From Bacillus sp. T3 (GTDB taxonomy: Bacteria; Bacillota; Bacilli; Bacillales; Cytobacillaceae): 64,000 bases of DNA. The stretch's first letter is position 1, and each line of letters opens with the position of its first letter. Shown here piece by piece: positions 19,820 through 28,696 of this stretch. The notes beneath the pieces were generated by a model. That model was given only the letters and a program-made list of their open reading frames with translations, had not been told where the DNA came from and did not search any database. The stretch covers positions 3,348,001 through 3,412,000 of the forward strand of contig NZ_CP137761.1 in NCBI RefSeq assembly GCF_033449965.1, written 5' to 3'. The translations under genes and the position numbers were made by a program.

Positions 19820-20734
19820 CTATAAATCAACGATTAAATCATATCTAAAGGAACTTTCCAGGTTTGGTTTTGGATATACCTTATCTAGTCTAGCGAAATC
19901 TTCTTGGTCAAAATGAATCGCAGCGGCATCGGCATTTTCGATAACATGCTCTAATTTCGTCGCTTTCGGAATGGCGATCAAATCATTAGACCGAATACAC
20001 CAGGCAAGGATGATTTGTAACGGCTTCACCCCATACTTCTGAGCAATAGCAGCAATGGTTAAATCTGTTAACAACCGGCTCCTTAAGGTACCGCCTTGAG
20101 CGATTGGAGAATAAGCCATTAACGGCACATGATTCTCTCTTTGCCATGGAAGTAAATCATAGTCAATCCCTCTTGATCCAAGGTGGTATAACACTTGATT
20201 CGTTGCACATTTATTTCCATTGGGTGTATGCCACAATTCTTCCATGTCATCCGTATCAAAATTGGACACACCCCACCTTAATATTTTCCCTTCTTTTTTG
20301 AGCTTTTCCATGCCTTCTATCGTTTCTGACAGCGGAACACTGCCTCTCCAATGTAATAGATATAAATCCAGATAATCTGTTCCTAATCTTTTCAAACTGT
20401 TTTCGCAAGCAGTAAATATCTTTTTTAAGCCCGCATTGTGAGGGAATACTTTTGAAACTAAAAATACTTCATCTCTACAATCCTTTATGGCCTCTCCAAC
20501 TACCGTTTCTGCTCCTCCATTCCCATACATTTCCGCTGTATCAATTAGGGACATTCCTAATTGTAATCCCAATTGTAATGCTTTAATTTCATTCTCTTTG
20601 GAACGATTGTTCTCTCCCATGCCCCAGGTCCCTTGCCCTAGAACCGGAATATTCGTTCCATCATTCAACGTTATCTTTCGTTTTTCTAAATTGCTTCGAA
20701 TTTCGCTTTTAGTACGGTCATTTAATAAACTCAT
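19820..20734 (-). CDS. Aldo/keto reductase
   Basis: 304 residues with the AKR pattern: GTNIPVLGQGTWGMG, the catalytic Asp/Tyr segment LIDTAEMYGNG, Lys in FLVSKVFPHN, and YLDLYLLHWRG (HW replacing the catalytic His-containing strand). Further on come VSNFDTDDMEEL, NQVLYHLGSRGID and AIPKATKLEHVIENADA for NADPH. It reduces aldehydes or ketones with NADPH; substrate unknown. Start ATG 20734 follows AAGGAGG. The permease gene lies directly downstream. Confidence 0.88.
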   Translation of the reverse strand: MSLLNDRTKSEIRSNLEKRKITLNDGTNIPVLGQGTWGMGENNRSKENEIKALQLGLQLGMSLIDTAEMYGNGGAETVVGEAIKDCRDEVFLVSKVFPHNAGLKKIFTACENSLKRLGTDYLDLYLLHWRGSVPLSETIEGMEKLKKEGKILRWGVSNFDTDDMEELWHTPNGNKCATNQVLYHLGSRGIDYDLLPWQRENHVPLMAYSPIAQGGTLRSRLLTDLTIAAIAQKYGVKPLQIILAWCIRSNDLIAIPKATKLEHVIENADAAAIHFDQEDFARLDKVYPKPNLESSFRYDLIVDL

Positions 20735-20764
20735 CGAACAAGTAATCCTCCTTTTTTACGATTT

Positions 20765-20843
20765 GGCTGTATTAAATCTGTCTGTTGATTTCCACTCCAA
20801 TCAACAGAGTTCTCAAAAATCAATACCGTCCTCCAACACAGCC
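20765..20843. repeat. MITE-like repeat, short copy
   Basis: 79 bp starting GGCTGTATTAAA and ending CCAACACAGCC, with an inner inverted pair CTGTTGATT/AATCAACAG. It matches the two ends of the 182-bp copy at 21858-22039 but lacks the GC-rich core. The core is bounded in the long copy by direct CCGCT repeats, so the short form may be a deletion product. Confidence 0.75.
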
Positions 20844-20849
20844 TTACAT

Positions 20850-21821
20850 TTAATAGTTCACCTGGTTATTGACGCATGCCGGTAGTGGCTTCCGCTCTAA
20901 TCCTGCCAATATATTTTCTACTGTTAATTCAGCCATTTTCGTACGTGTCTCAATCGTTGCACTTCCAATATGCGGTGTGATTAATACATTCGGTAATGAC
21001 AATAATGGGTGATCATGGTTAATTGGTTCAGGGTCTGTAACATCTAATGCCGCATAGGCAATTTCTTGATGTATCAACGCATTGTATAAAGCTTTTGTAT
21101 CTACGACAGGACCTCGAGATGCATTAATGAAATAAGCGGAAGATTTCATTTTCTTAAATTGTTCTTCCCCAAAAAGATGCCTGCTACTTGGTGAAAGTGG
21201 GACTAGCACGACGAGGAAATCTGATTCTGTTAATAGTTCACTAAAATCAACATAATTGGCACTAAGCTCATTATGGTCCTGACGAATTTTACGATTATGG
21301 TAGATGACATTCATCCCAAATGCATTGGCTCTTCGGGCTACAGCCGCCCCAATACTACCCATCCCCACAATCCCTAACGTTTTCCCATACAAATCAACAC
21401 CATAGGGAATATTTTTTCGACCGACCCATTTTCCTTCTTTAACAAAATTCCAGCCTTCATGAATACGTCTGGCAGAAGTAAGAACTAAACCAAAAGTTAA
21501 ATCAGCGGTTGCCTCAACCAATACGCCCAGAGTGTTACCGAATGGAATCGATCTTTTTGTACAAAAATCAATGTCAATGTTATCATAGCCAACAGAGGCT
21601 TGAGCCACCACGCGCAGATGAGGTGCTCGTGACAAAAGCTCTTCATCCACCTTTATATCGCCTCTACTAAATAATCCTTCAGCAGTTTGAATCCAATCAT
21701 ATAGTAATTCTTGTGGTATTCGTTCCGGCTTATCCCAAATTACTAAATCACATTTTTGTTCTAAGCTTTCACGTGCAGATGGAAACAAATCTCCTATCAC
21801 AACTACTTTATGCTTAGCCAT
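20850..21821 (-). CDS. D-2-hydroxyacid dehydrogenase (glyoxylate/hydroxypyruvate reductase type)
   Basis: 323 residues. The NAD(P) Rossmann motif is GIVGMGSIGAAVARRA, and the catalytic Arg is in INASRGPVVDTKAL. The catalytic Glu is in DVTDPEPINHDHPL and the His in LITPHIGSATIETR. These mark the GyaR/GhrB family, which reduces glyoxylate, hydroxypyruvate or related 2-oxoacids. The gene sits between two copies of a MITE-like repeat, both in the same orientation, which separates it from its neighbours. ATG 21821. Confidence 0.9.
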   Translation of the reverse strand: MAKHKVVVIGDLFPSARESLEQKCDLVIWDKPERIPQELLYDWIQTAEGLFSRGDIKVDEELLSRAPHLRVVAQASVGYDNIDIDFCTKRSIPFGNTLGVLVEATADLTFGLVLTSARRIHEGWNFVKEGKWVGRKNIPYGVDLYGKTLGIVGMGSIGAAVARRANAFGMNVIYHNRKIRQDHNELSANYVDFSELLTESDFLVVLVPLSPSSRHLFGEEQFKKMKSSAYFINASRGPVVDTKALYNALIHQEIAYAALDVTDPEPINHDHPLLSLPNVLITPHIGSATIETRTKMAELTVENILAGLERKPLPACVNNQVNY

Positions 21822-21857
21822 TATTGATCCCCTTACATCATTTTATTTTTTTAATTA

Positions 21858-22039
21858 GCTGTGTTAAATTTGTCTGTTGATTTCCGCTACAGGTGCTCCC
21901 TTTCCGCGGGGAGTCCGTGAGCCTCCTCGGCGCCTTAGCGCCTGTGGGGTCTCACGTGACACCTTCTCCCGCAGGAGTCTCGCACCTTCCGCTCCAATCA
22001 ACAGTTTACTCAAAAATTAACATCGTTCTTTAACACAGC
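21858..22039. repeat. MITE-like repeat, full copy
   Basis: 182 bp bounded by the 11-bp inverted repeat GCTGTGTTAAA/TTTAACACAGC. Inside is a second inverted pair (CTGTTGATT/AATCAACAG) and a GC-rich core with several stems (for example GGCGC/GCGCC and TCCGCGGGGAG-type segments). No open frame. Base composition of the core differs strongly from the AT-rich surroundings. A shorter copy lies at 20765-20843 and a partial one at 53674-53719. Confidence 0.85.
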
Positions 22040-22111
22040 CTTTTTATTTTACAAATCCCTGATATACGGAAAAAAAGCCACCGTAAAGTGACTATTTTTT
22101 ATAAAATAATT

Positions 22112-23131
22112 TCAATTTGGTATTAGTGACAGTTCTTTAGCAACATACAAAGCAAGATCAACCACTCTGCTTGAGTAGCCCCACTCATTATCGTACCAAG
22201 CCAAAATTTTCACTTTATTAGAGCCCATTACCATCGTTGAAAGTCCGTCAATCACAGCAGAATACTCACTTGTTACAAAATCAGCTGATACTAAGGGATC
22301 CATCGTAAAGCCAAGAATCCAGGTTAACGGGCCATTCGCTGCTTCATTAAGAACACTGTTCACTTCATCTACTGTAACATCCTTTTTTAAGTCCACCACT
22401 AAATCAACAAGAGAGACATTTGGAGTCGGAACACGCAGAGACATTCCATGCAGTTTTCCTTTTAGCTGTGGTAAAACTAGTGCTAATGCCTTAGCTGCAC
22501 CTGTGGTTGTTGGAATGATCGACTGTCCACAAGCCCGTGCTCTCCGTAAATCTGAATGTGGGTTATCAAGATTCTTTTGGTCATTTGTATAGGAATGAAT
22601 CGTAGTCATTAAGCCATTTTCTATTCCAAACTTTTCGTCTAATACTTTTGCAACTGGCGCAAGACAATTGGTTGTACATGATGCATTCGAGATAATTTCA
22701 TGGTGCTCAAGATTAAGCATAGCATGATTTACTCCCATAACTATCGTTACATCTTCATTTTTTCCAGGTGCTGTTAAAATAACTTTCTTCGCACCAGATT
22801 GAAGATGTAAGCCTGCTTTTTCGCGGGAAGTAAATTTGCCTGTTGACTCAATTACAATATCTATGTTCATATCTTTCCATGGAAGTTGCTCTGGATTCCG
22901 GTTGTTAAGCAACTTTACTGTTTTACCATTTACAAGCAGTTCGTTTTCTAACGCAATGACATCCCCCTTGAATGGACCATGAACTGAATCATATTTTATT
23001 AAATGGGCCAATGTCGAAGCCGGATAGCTTGCGTTTATGGCAGCTACCTCAAGTTTATCATCCATAATTGCTTTTCGAAAAACCATTCTTCCTATTCTTC
23101 CAAAACCGTTAATTGCAATTCTTGCCACCAT
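22112..23131 (-). CDS. gapB: Glyceraldehyde-3-phosphate dehydrogenase, GapB type
   Basis: 339 residues. Rossmann start AINGFGRIGRMVFRKA, catalytic Cys in NASCTTNCLAP, His in HSYTNDQKNLDNPHSDLRR, and the C-terminal WYDNEWGYSSRVVDL. The segment INASYPASTLAHLIKYDSVH matches the B. subtilis GapB (gluconeogenic, NADP-preferring) form better than the glycolytic GapA. It stands alone, without pgk/tpi/pgm. ATG 23131 with a weak ribosome site. Confidence 0.88.
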   Translation of the reverse strand: MVARIAINGFGRIGRMVFRKAIMDDKLEVAAINASYPASTLAHLIKYDSVHGPFKGDVIALENELLVNGKTVKLLNNRNPEQLPWKDMNIDIVIESTGKFTSREKAGLHLQSGAKKVILTAPGKNEDVTIVMGVNHAMLNLEHHEIISNASCTTNCLAPVAKVLDEKFGIENGLMTTIHSYTNDQKNLDNPHSDLRRARACGQSIIPTTTGAAKALALVLPQLKGKLHGMSLRVPTPNVSLVDLVVDLKKDVTVDEVNSVLNEAANGPLTWILGFTMDPLVSADFVTSEYSAVIDGLSTMVMGSNKVKILAWYDNEWGYSSRVVDLALYVAKELSLIPN

Positions 23132-23667
23132 TTGATTTCCCCTTCCCCTATTTGAGTCCAGTTAAATAACATTAATGCAAGGATGATTGTCTTTTGAATG
23201 GAACGAATTTTGTAAATTAATCTTAAAAAGCATTCAAAATTCGTTTTTTCTTAGACAAATCGAATGCGATGAAAACCTTTTCATATTAACGCAACCGCAT
23301 ACATCCTTATTGTATATTTGTCAAACAAATAAATCATTGTTCAATTTAATAATAAATTTTTAATATTTTTGTGCAAAAATAGTGTTTCACCGTTAAATTC
23401 CATTAAATTTGCAACATTGTTAATTGGCGGGGCTATATTCAATAAATACCACAGGTTCCAACAGTTTCTTAACCAGCGGTCTCTCACGATCTAATGAAAA
23501 ACAAATAACCGTACGAGTGAAAAACTCACTGTACGGTTAATATGTAATAGGTAAAAATTAGGGCACAACTAGCAAAACTGCCAGTTGTACCTTTTTGCAC
23601 GCAAATTCCCGATTGTCTGTTTAAGTATCTGCCCCAATATTGCAATACGTCAAGATGTATCTCCATT
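23132..23667. other. Intergenic stretch with one hairpin
   Basis: No gene seen. A hairpin at 23506-23539 (stem TAACCGTAC plus GTGA/TCAC with a one-base bulge, loop AAAAC) may terminate the Hsp20 transcript. Its centre GTACGAGTGAAAAA recurs, inverted, in the hairpin at 46885-46905. Confidence 0.6.
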
Positions 23668-24094
23668 TCAAGTAAAATTGATTTGCTCAACATTTCGAGG
23701 ATACGAGATTTGAAGTAAACCATCATTCATTTGAATATGCATGTGTTGTGCATATGTTGCTTCTGGAAGATTGATTATTCGCTCGAATTCTCCATATATT
23801 CTTTCCCTTTTGATTTCATTTTCAAGTTGTAAAATAGGATAAATTGTTCCTTTAACTTTTAATTGTGTATTTGAGATTAAGTTTAGTGAAAGATTTTCAC
23901 GATTAACACCCAGGTATTTCGAGAATAATAAAATTAAAGTATTCATTTTGATATATATCATATTTTGGACGGAAATGACTTTCTCTTACCATTTCATCAG
24001 GATATTTTTCTTCGAGTACTCGAGTCCAAAAATCTGTTTTTTTGTATTCATTTGTTATGTGTAACCATTTTCTCATTTTTTCAATGTCCATCAT
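23668..24094 (-). CDS. Hsp20/alpha-crystallin-like small protein (apparent frameshift)
   Basis: Two overlapping frames join into about 141 residues. The first reads MMDIEKMRKWLH to ILEIPG, and the second continues VNRENLSLNLISNTQLKVKG to the end. The junction is a CCAGG at 23910-23914 with one extra base. The second half has the alpha-crystallin pattern: IPGVNRENLSL (beta strand and turn), LKVKGTI, FERIINLPEAT and the DGLLQISYPR strand. It is translated downstream of two GerP-like genes, so it may be a spore-specific small heat-shock-like protein. Confidence 0.78.
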
Positions 24095-24103
24095 CCTGCT
24101 CCT

Positions 24104-24346
24104 TTATATTTGGTTAGCAATAGGCATTGAAGGATTCGCTATTTGATCCTGATCACTTATATCTGGATCCACATTACCAGAATTTAAAATTGCAGTTGGC
24201 GGAGAAAAATCACCTAATGAAATATTAGCTCCAATAAATTTACTATTGGCGGTATGACTGTTATGCACAGTTGGTCCGATATCAATATTTCCGTTTTGAT
24301 TTGCTCCATTTACCTTTAGATTTAAAATATTGATTTGATATGGCAT
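24104..24346 (-). CDS. GerPA/GerPF-like spore germination protein
   Basis: 80 residues beginning MPYQINILNLKVNGANQNGN. It shows the GerPA/GerPF signature: an N-terminal hydrophobic strand, then NGNIDIGPTVHNSHTANSK with a Gly-Asn-rich turn, and a C-terminal Pro/Asp-rich tail (DQDQIANP). GerP proteins help germinants cross the spore coat. The gene is second in a set of two gerP-like genes plus an hsp20-like gene. Confidence 0.83.
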   Translation of the reverse strand: MPYQINILNLKVNGANQNGNIDIGPTVHNSHTANSKFIGANISLGDFSPPTAILNSGNVDPDISDQDQIANPSMPIANQI

Positions 24347-24365
24347 TTAAAGAAACTCCTTTTAA

Positions 24366-24641
24366 CTAAAGTGGTGGTATCGGCGGGGCTGGCGGTATTG
24401 GTGTACTAACGTAAGCATTATCAGCATTTCCGATTGAAGTTTGGTCGTTTACATCTGGATCATTCAATAAATTTTCCATGATTGCCTCTGTAGGTGATGT
24501 ATCACCATAGGATGAATTCATTCCTTGGGATTTGTTATAGGCAGTTGGACTATTGTATGATGCTTCGCCTATTGTGATGGAGCCATTACCAGAAATACTA
24601 TTGATTTTTAAATAATGTAAATTGATTACAACTGAAGGCAT
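24366..24641 (-). CDS. GerPA/GerPF-like spore germination protein
   Basis: 91 residues from ATG 24641, which follows AGAAAGGTG; an upstream frame start at 24686 has no site. It reads MPSVVINLHYLKINSISGNG followed by SITIGEASYNSPTAYNKSQG, the same pattern as its downstream neighbour and the GerPA/PF family. The tail ends in PPAPPIPPL, a proline run. First gene of the small spore operon. Confidence 0.82.
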   Translation of the reverse strand: MPSVVINLHYLKINSISGNGSITIGEASYNSPTAYNKSQGMNSSYGDTSPTEAIMENLLNDPDVNDQTSIGNADNAYVSTPIPPAPPIPPL

Positions 24642-24894
24642 TTGTATCACCTTTCTATCCCTTAACGTATCTAATCTTAACCTCACTTTATGCTAAAAAG
24701 TGCCTATATGTTCCTTTAATGTCTAGAATTCAGGAATTGTTTATGATCTTCTGAATACCCCCATATTTGCAGCGACCGTCATTTTCAACATCTTAGGAAA
24801 AATATTTGTCATCAATATGTACACAGTTGCAGGGATAAGTACAATCGACTTCGATAACCGTCAGGTGGTTACCGAAAAAATTATTTCATTAATG

Positions 24895-24926
24895 AAAAAT
24901 AGCTCAACTATGGGTGAGCTATTTTT
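24895..24926. terminator. Perfect 12-bp hairpin
   Basis: AAAAATAGCTCA pairs with TGAGCTATTTTT around an 8-nt loop. T-rich on the right side, and A-rich on the left, so it may act on both strands; it lies between the repeat-protein gene and the gerP-like operon. Confidence 0.7.
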
Positions 24927-24967
24927 CAAAGGCTGGCCTGAAATTTAGGTTTTATTAATCTACAATA

Positions 24968-25315
24968 TTACCAATAATAAGGGTAACCAGGATATCCATA
25001 ACCATAGTCATAATACGGGTACCCATATCCATAGCCATATCCATATGGTCCCAACAATGCACTACCTAATAATCCTCCTGCCAATCCTCCTAAAAATGGA
25101 TTAAATCCAAAACCGAAGCCAAATGGTCTTCCGAAACCAAATGGTCTCCCAAATCCAAATGGTCTCCCAAATCCAAACGGTCTTCCAAATCCAAATGGTC
25201 TTCCGAAGCCAAATGGTCTTCCGAAGCCAAATGGTCTTCCGAAGCCAAATGGTCTTCTGCCAAAAATTCTTTCCTCATTCTCATGCGCTTGAACTGGCTC
25301 AAGTTCACTGTACAT
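24968..25315 (-). CDS. RPFGFG-repeat protein, likely spore-associated
   Basis: 115 residues from ATG 25315. After a polar N-terminus (MYSELEPVQAHENEERIF) come eight tandem copies of RPFGFG encoded by 18-bp units at about 25118-25262. A Gly/Leu-rich segment (GGLAGGLLGSALLG) follows, then a Gly/Tyr/Pro tail made of GYGYGYPYYDYG-type repeats. Such Gly/Tyr/Phe low-complexity proteins are common among Bacillus spore coat and crust components. The family is not recognised; the spore role is inferred from composition and from neighbouring spore genes. Confidence 0.75.
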   Translation of the reverse strand: MYSELEPVQAHENEERIFGRRPFGFGRPFGFGRPFGFGRPFGFGRPFGFGRPFGFGRPFGFGRPFGFGFGFNPFLGGLAGGLLGSALLGPYGYGYGYGYPYYDYGYGYPGYPYYW

Positions 25316-25550
25316 ACATTAATTCCTCCCAAATAGATAAATTAAATTCATAAATTAACAATCTGTAATCCTAAAATATTGGAATCAATTTTTTTAGTCA
25401 TATTTCAGATATTAGTTGACTTGTCACATTAATACGTTATGTCTTACCTCTTGTAAATTTAACGTCTACAGACACCATTTCTATTTTTCCTCCTCATGTA
25501 TTTTCACACATAGTGTATGTGTCCATATCCTAAACCGGATAGATATTTGC

Positions 25551-25736
25551 CTATTTTTCCATTTTTTGTTTTTTTGTTTTCATTGCATTTAAATGAATGT
25601 CATCATAAATAAGAAGATATCCCATCATTAAAGATGGTTTCTTCATTCCATAGCTTTTCAAAATAGTTTCTAAATTGAACAAAGAAGCTATGCTTTCCCC
25701 TTCTGCAGAGCTTCTTTGTTCAATTCCTGTATACAC
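25551..25736 (-). CDS. Doubtful 61-residue frame containing a perfect inverted repeat
   Basis: A GTG-initiated frame 25 bp after the ylbF-like gene with no visible ribosome site. The N-terminal codons are built from a 17-bp perfect inverted repeat (25673-25689 with 25709-25725, 19-nt loop). No family recognised. The hairpin may be the real feature and the frame accidental. Confidence 0.25.
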   Translation of the reverse strand: MYTGIEQRSSAEGESIASLFNLETILKSYGMKKPSLMMGYLLIYDDIHLNAMKTKKQKMEK

Positions 25737-25760
25737 AAACGACTATTGTTTATCAGTTTC

Positions 25761-26117
25761 CTATTTTCCAACTAGTTGATCGTACAAATCCTCCAACGGT
25801 TTGGAAATAATTTTATTTAATTCCATCAATAGCATATTTATATGGTAATCAGCCTCCAAAAACTGTTTAATCCTTACATGTTGTTGGGCAACTGCCTCCA
25901 TATTTTTTAATGTTTCAACTTCTTGCTGTCTTATTTCCTGACCCATCATTTGTTTTTGCTGTAGTTGATAATTTAATTTGTTCATTTGGTTCAATATTTG
26001 CTTTACCTGCGGGTCAGAATTTAATTCATTGCAAAGTGTTTGAAATCTTTGATATTCATTGCTTGCACGAAAAATCTTTACAAAATAATGAGCTGCTTCA
26101 AATAAACTTTCGGACAT
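25761..26117 (-). CDS. YlbF/YmcA-family protein
   Basis: 118 residues, all helical, reading SLFEAAHYFVKIFRASNEYQ then NELNSDPQVKQILNQMNKLN. This matches the YlbF/YmcA (Com_YlbF) family, whose members form the Y-complex that steers RNase Y, competence and sporulation in B. subtilis. The typical YlbF is longer (about 150 residues), so this is probably a paralogue. ATG 26117 with GGGAGGAG upstream. Confidence 0.8.
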   Translation of the reverse strand: MSESLFEAAHYFVKIFRASNEYQRFQTLCNELNSDPQVKQILNQMNKLNYQLQQKQMMGQEIRQQEVETLKNMEAVAQQHVRIKQFLEADYHINMLLMELNKIISKPLEDLYDQLVGK

Positions 26118-26507
26118 ATCTATAACTCCTCCCTGCCTTCATTTAACTGCCTTTAGTCCCCTTCTATTTTTATCCAATTGTTTCAGGAATAGTGTATGAA
26201 GCAGTTAAAAAAAGAGCAAGTATTTAAACATCGAGTATTGGGTCCAAAAATATTTACAGGTTAAATGTAGCAAACAACAAATCAGCATAAAAAAGAGGCT
26301 GGAGCACACAGCACCAGCCTCATTAAAAGAATGTAGTTGAACATGGTTCGTTACCAAGAAACATCGTTGTTATTTGTGGTAAAAACTAAAGATAAATCAT
26401 CGTATTTATTAATCAGCATGTTGATTCGTGTATCAGAACTCATTAGCGGAGAATTTCCCTCTATTGTAGATAGAGACAGCATATTAAGCAAAATAAGCGG
26501 AGAAATT
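26118..26507. repeat. Intergenic region with AGCGGAGAAATTCCC-type repeats, left of IS1182
   Basis: No gene. Contains a terminator at 26291-26321 and two related units, ATTAGCGGAGAATTTCCCTC (about 26442-26461) and AAAATAAGCGGAGAAATT (26490-26507). The second unit is interrupted by the IS and continues after it at 28069. A third, diverged unit is at about 28169-28190. Confidence 0.6.
26291..26321 (-). terminator. Intrinsic terminator
   Basis: 8-bp GC-rich stem GAGGCTGG/CCAGCCTC, followed on the minus strand by TTTTTT. It would stop transcripts running out of the IS1182 region toward the ylbF-like gene. Confidence 0.75.
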
Positions 26508-27986
26508 CAGGCTGTTGAGAAAGTGGTTTTATGCAACCCAACCTGCCTGTTCCAGGAAGAACAGATTCGGTCTAGATTTATGAAATTAGTAAAAAAGGCA
26601 AAATTCCCCATCTGAGATTGCTTGGCAAGGTGCCTAGCAATCTTCTTAAGGTTCTGTGCCACTGCCGTCATGAGTGCTTGTTCCTGGGTTTTCTCTTTTC
26701 CAGAACCGGCAACGGCGAAGCCCATGGAGTGTTTTAGCATCCGCGAAGCTTCGCTCTATAGTTTGGCAACGTAATTGGTATATGTCATTCCCTATCTGAC
26801 TTTGGCGATTTTGGACTACCCTTTCCTTGTACGTTTCCCATATATGGCGTTGAATAATCCTTTGCTTATTCGCACTTGAGGTACATTGTTTTAGGAATGG
26901 GCATTCCTTGCATACATCCGAATCTGACCGGTACTCTTTATACCCCAGACGGTTTGTGGTGCCATAGTTTAATGTTTTGCCCGCTGGGCAAATATAAACA
27001 TCGAGTTCAGTGTCGTAAGTGAATTGGGATTTAGAAAATTTGCCATCTGTGTTTGGTGCTTTACGCTCTGCAATAACAGGGAAAAGGTTCATATCCAGTG
27101 TCTTTTTACAAATGTATGCCGTGAAGTAACCCGAGTCCAAAGCTAATGCTTCTAAGGTCTTTGTAAAACCAAATCTTTCAATCTGACTTTTCAGTCTTTC
27201 CAAATAAACGGTTGCGTCGTTGACGTTACCAGGGGTCACGAATACATCTGTAATAATGTTAAATTTGTGATCAACCGTACAATGATCCAAAAAGAAAAAA
27301 CCTTCTGGCTTTCCCTTACGGTTCATAAATCCACATTCAGGATCCGTGGTACTTTTTTTCAGTTTCTTTTTTGTTGTAACCTCTCCGGCTGGAGGTAAGG
27401 GCTTTTTTCCGTGTGCTTCACGATCCTCGTTCACTGCCTTTTCGAGTTCTACCAAATACTCGTGCGGTTGGTCTGTCACCACCTGCATGGTATAAGCATT
27501 CTTATTAGCATTTGCCTGAATATGGGTGGAGTCGGAAATGAGGAGACGCCCAGCCACCATATGATGATGAATCGCTAAATGTACTACTTCATCAAAAATA
27601 TCCTGAAAGGCGGTTGTACCTTTAAACCGGTTATTTCGATTCCAACTGATCGTTGAATGATCAGGCACAGAATCTGAAAAACTCAATCCTAAAAACCATC
27701 TATATGCAGCATTAGGAATGATTTCTTGCTCTATCTGTCTTTCAGAGCGGATGCCATAAAGATATCCAATTAGCATCATTTTGAACAGAACAACCGGATC
27801 AAGCGAAGGCCTTCCTTTGGTTTCACTGTAAAAAGGACGCACCTTTTCTCTGATGAAGGAAAAGTCTACGTGTTCATTAATTAACCGAAGGAGGTGGTTC
27901 TCGGGAATCAATAATTCTATATCTACAAGTTCAAGTTGGCTTGTTTTAGATTGATTTGAATTCGTACGATTTAGCAAGATAGTCAC
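26507..27986 (-). CDS. IS1182-family transposase (apparent frameshift)
   Basis: The main frame, 27986-26646, starts MTILLNRTNSNQSK and shows the DUF772 N-terminal domain (RPSLDPVVLFKMMLIGYLYG). The DDE catalytic core follows: LISDSTHIQANANK, ALDSGYFTAYICKK, a zinc-like cysteine cluster (CKECPFLKQC) and ERSFADAKTLHG. The C-terminus then goes out of frame. The other frame supplies QEQALMTAVAQNLKKIARHL, as expected for the family, and ends at 26507. One extra base in a CCTGG at 26683-26687 explains the shift. The TGA stop lies at the very edge of the left inverted repeat, its last base coming from the target duplication. Confidence 0.87.
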
Positions 27987-28068
27987 GCCTTCCAGGTTTT
28001 TTCTATATCTAAATTATACCACATTAACGCGTTAATTCGGTGAAAAACGTGACTTTCTCAACAGCCTG
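26508..28068. mobile_element. IS1182-family insertion sequence, 1561 bp
   Basis: Both ends carry the inverted repeat CAGGCTGTTGAGAAAGT (left 26508-26524, right end inverted at 28052-28068). The 7-bp direct repeat AGAAATT flanks it on both sides (26501-26507 and 28069-28075), marking a target duplication. One transposase gene fills the element. Inserted into an intergenic repeat unit, not into a gene. Confidence 0.92.
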
Positions 28069-28236
28069 AGAAATTCCCTTTAACTGCTCTAAATAAGACA
28101 AAATTCAAAGATTTGGTTCATATAGACGGAAAAACTCCTCTTATTCTTAAGGAAATATGGGTATTTTCCAAAATAAGTGGAATTTTTCAGTTTATTTTTC
28201 AAACACAGTTAAATTAATATTCAGTTATAAAAGGGC

Positions 28237-28689
28237 CTATTTTTTTAATACAGATTTGATAGCCGTTTCAATTTCGTTATAGCTGGTGCAGCGACAAATA
28301 TTTGATTCAAGCCACTCTTTGATAGTCGCATCATCACCATCCGTTTTCTTTTGGATAAGGGAATGACAATTCATAATAAACCCAGGTGTACAGTAGCCGC
28401 ATTGAAATGCAAAATGTTTAACGAACGCCTGCTGAATCGGGGTATTTTTTAAGCCTTCAATCGTTGTAATTTGCTTTCCCGCCCCTTCTACTGCAAGCAT
28501 TAAACAAGATTTCATCGGTCTGCCGTCGACATTAATCGTACATGCGCCACAATCTCCATTAAGACACCCAGGCTTTGACCCTGTTAATCCGAGTTTCTCC
28601 CGAATTGTGTACAAAAGTGTGTCACCTGATCGAACGGTCACCGTTTGCACTTCATCATTTATGTTTAAAGAAATACTATGAAGTTTCAA
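28237..28689 (-). CDS. Molybdenum hydroxylase 2Fe-2S subunit (CoxS/XdhC type)
   Basis: 150 residues with two [2Fe-2S] sites. The plant-ferredoxin-type cluster is KPGCLNGDCGACTINVDGR with the fourth Cys in KSCLMLA; the second, helical cluster uses FQCGYCTPGF and SNICRCTSYNEI. Family members pass electrons from the molybdenum cofactor to FAD. It is the last gene of the three-gene operon (molybdenum, FAD, FeS order), 7 bp after the FAD subunit. ATG 28689. Confidence 0.9.
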   Translation of the reverse strand: MKLHSISLNINDEVQTVTVRSGDTLLYTIREKLGLTGSKPGCLNGDCGACTINVDGRPMKSCLMLAVEGAGKQITTIEGLKNTPIQQAFVKHFAFQCGYCTPGFIMNCHSLIQKKTDGDDATIKEWLESNICRCTSYNEIETAIKSVLKK

Positions 28690-28696
28690 CCAATCA

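Noticed and set aside
24727..24948. 73-codon plus-strand open frame, possible gene remnant
   Set aside because: It has no proper start, no family recognised, and contains a perfect hairpin at 24895-24926 better explained as a terminator.
25090..25332. Second minus-strand frame reading EDHLAS repeats across the RPFGFG gene
   Set aside because: Out-of-frame shadow of the 18-bp repeats; the RPFGFG frame has the coat-like composition and a better start.
26337..26615. Plus-strand 92-codon frame at the left IS1182 end
   Set aside because: It crosses the IS boundary and is antisense to the transposase end; no ribosome site.
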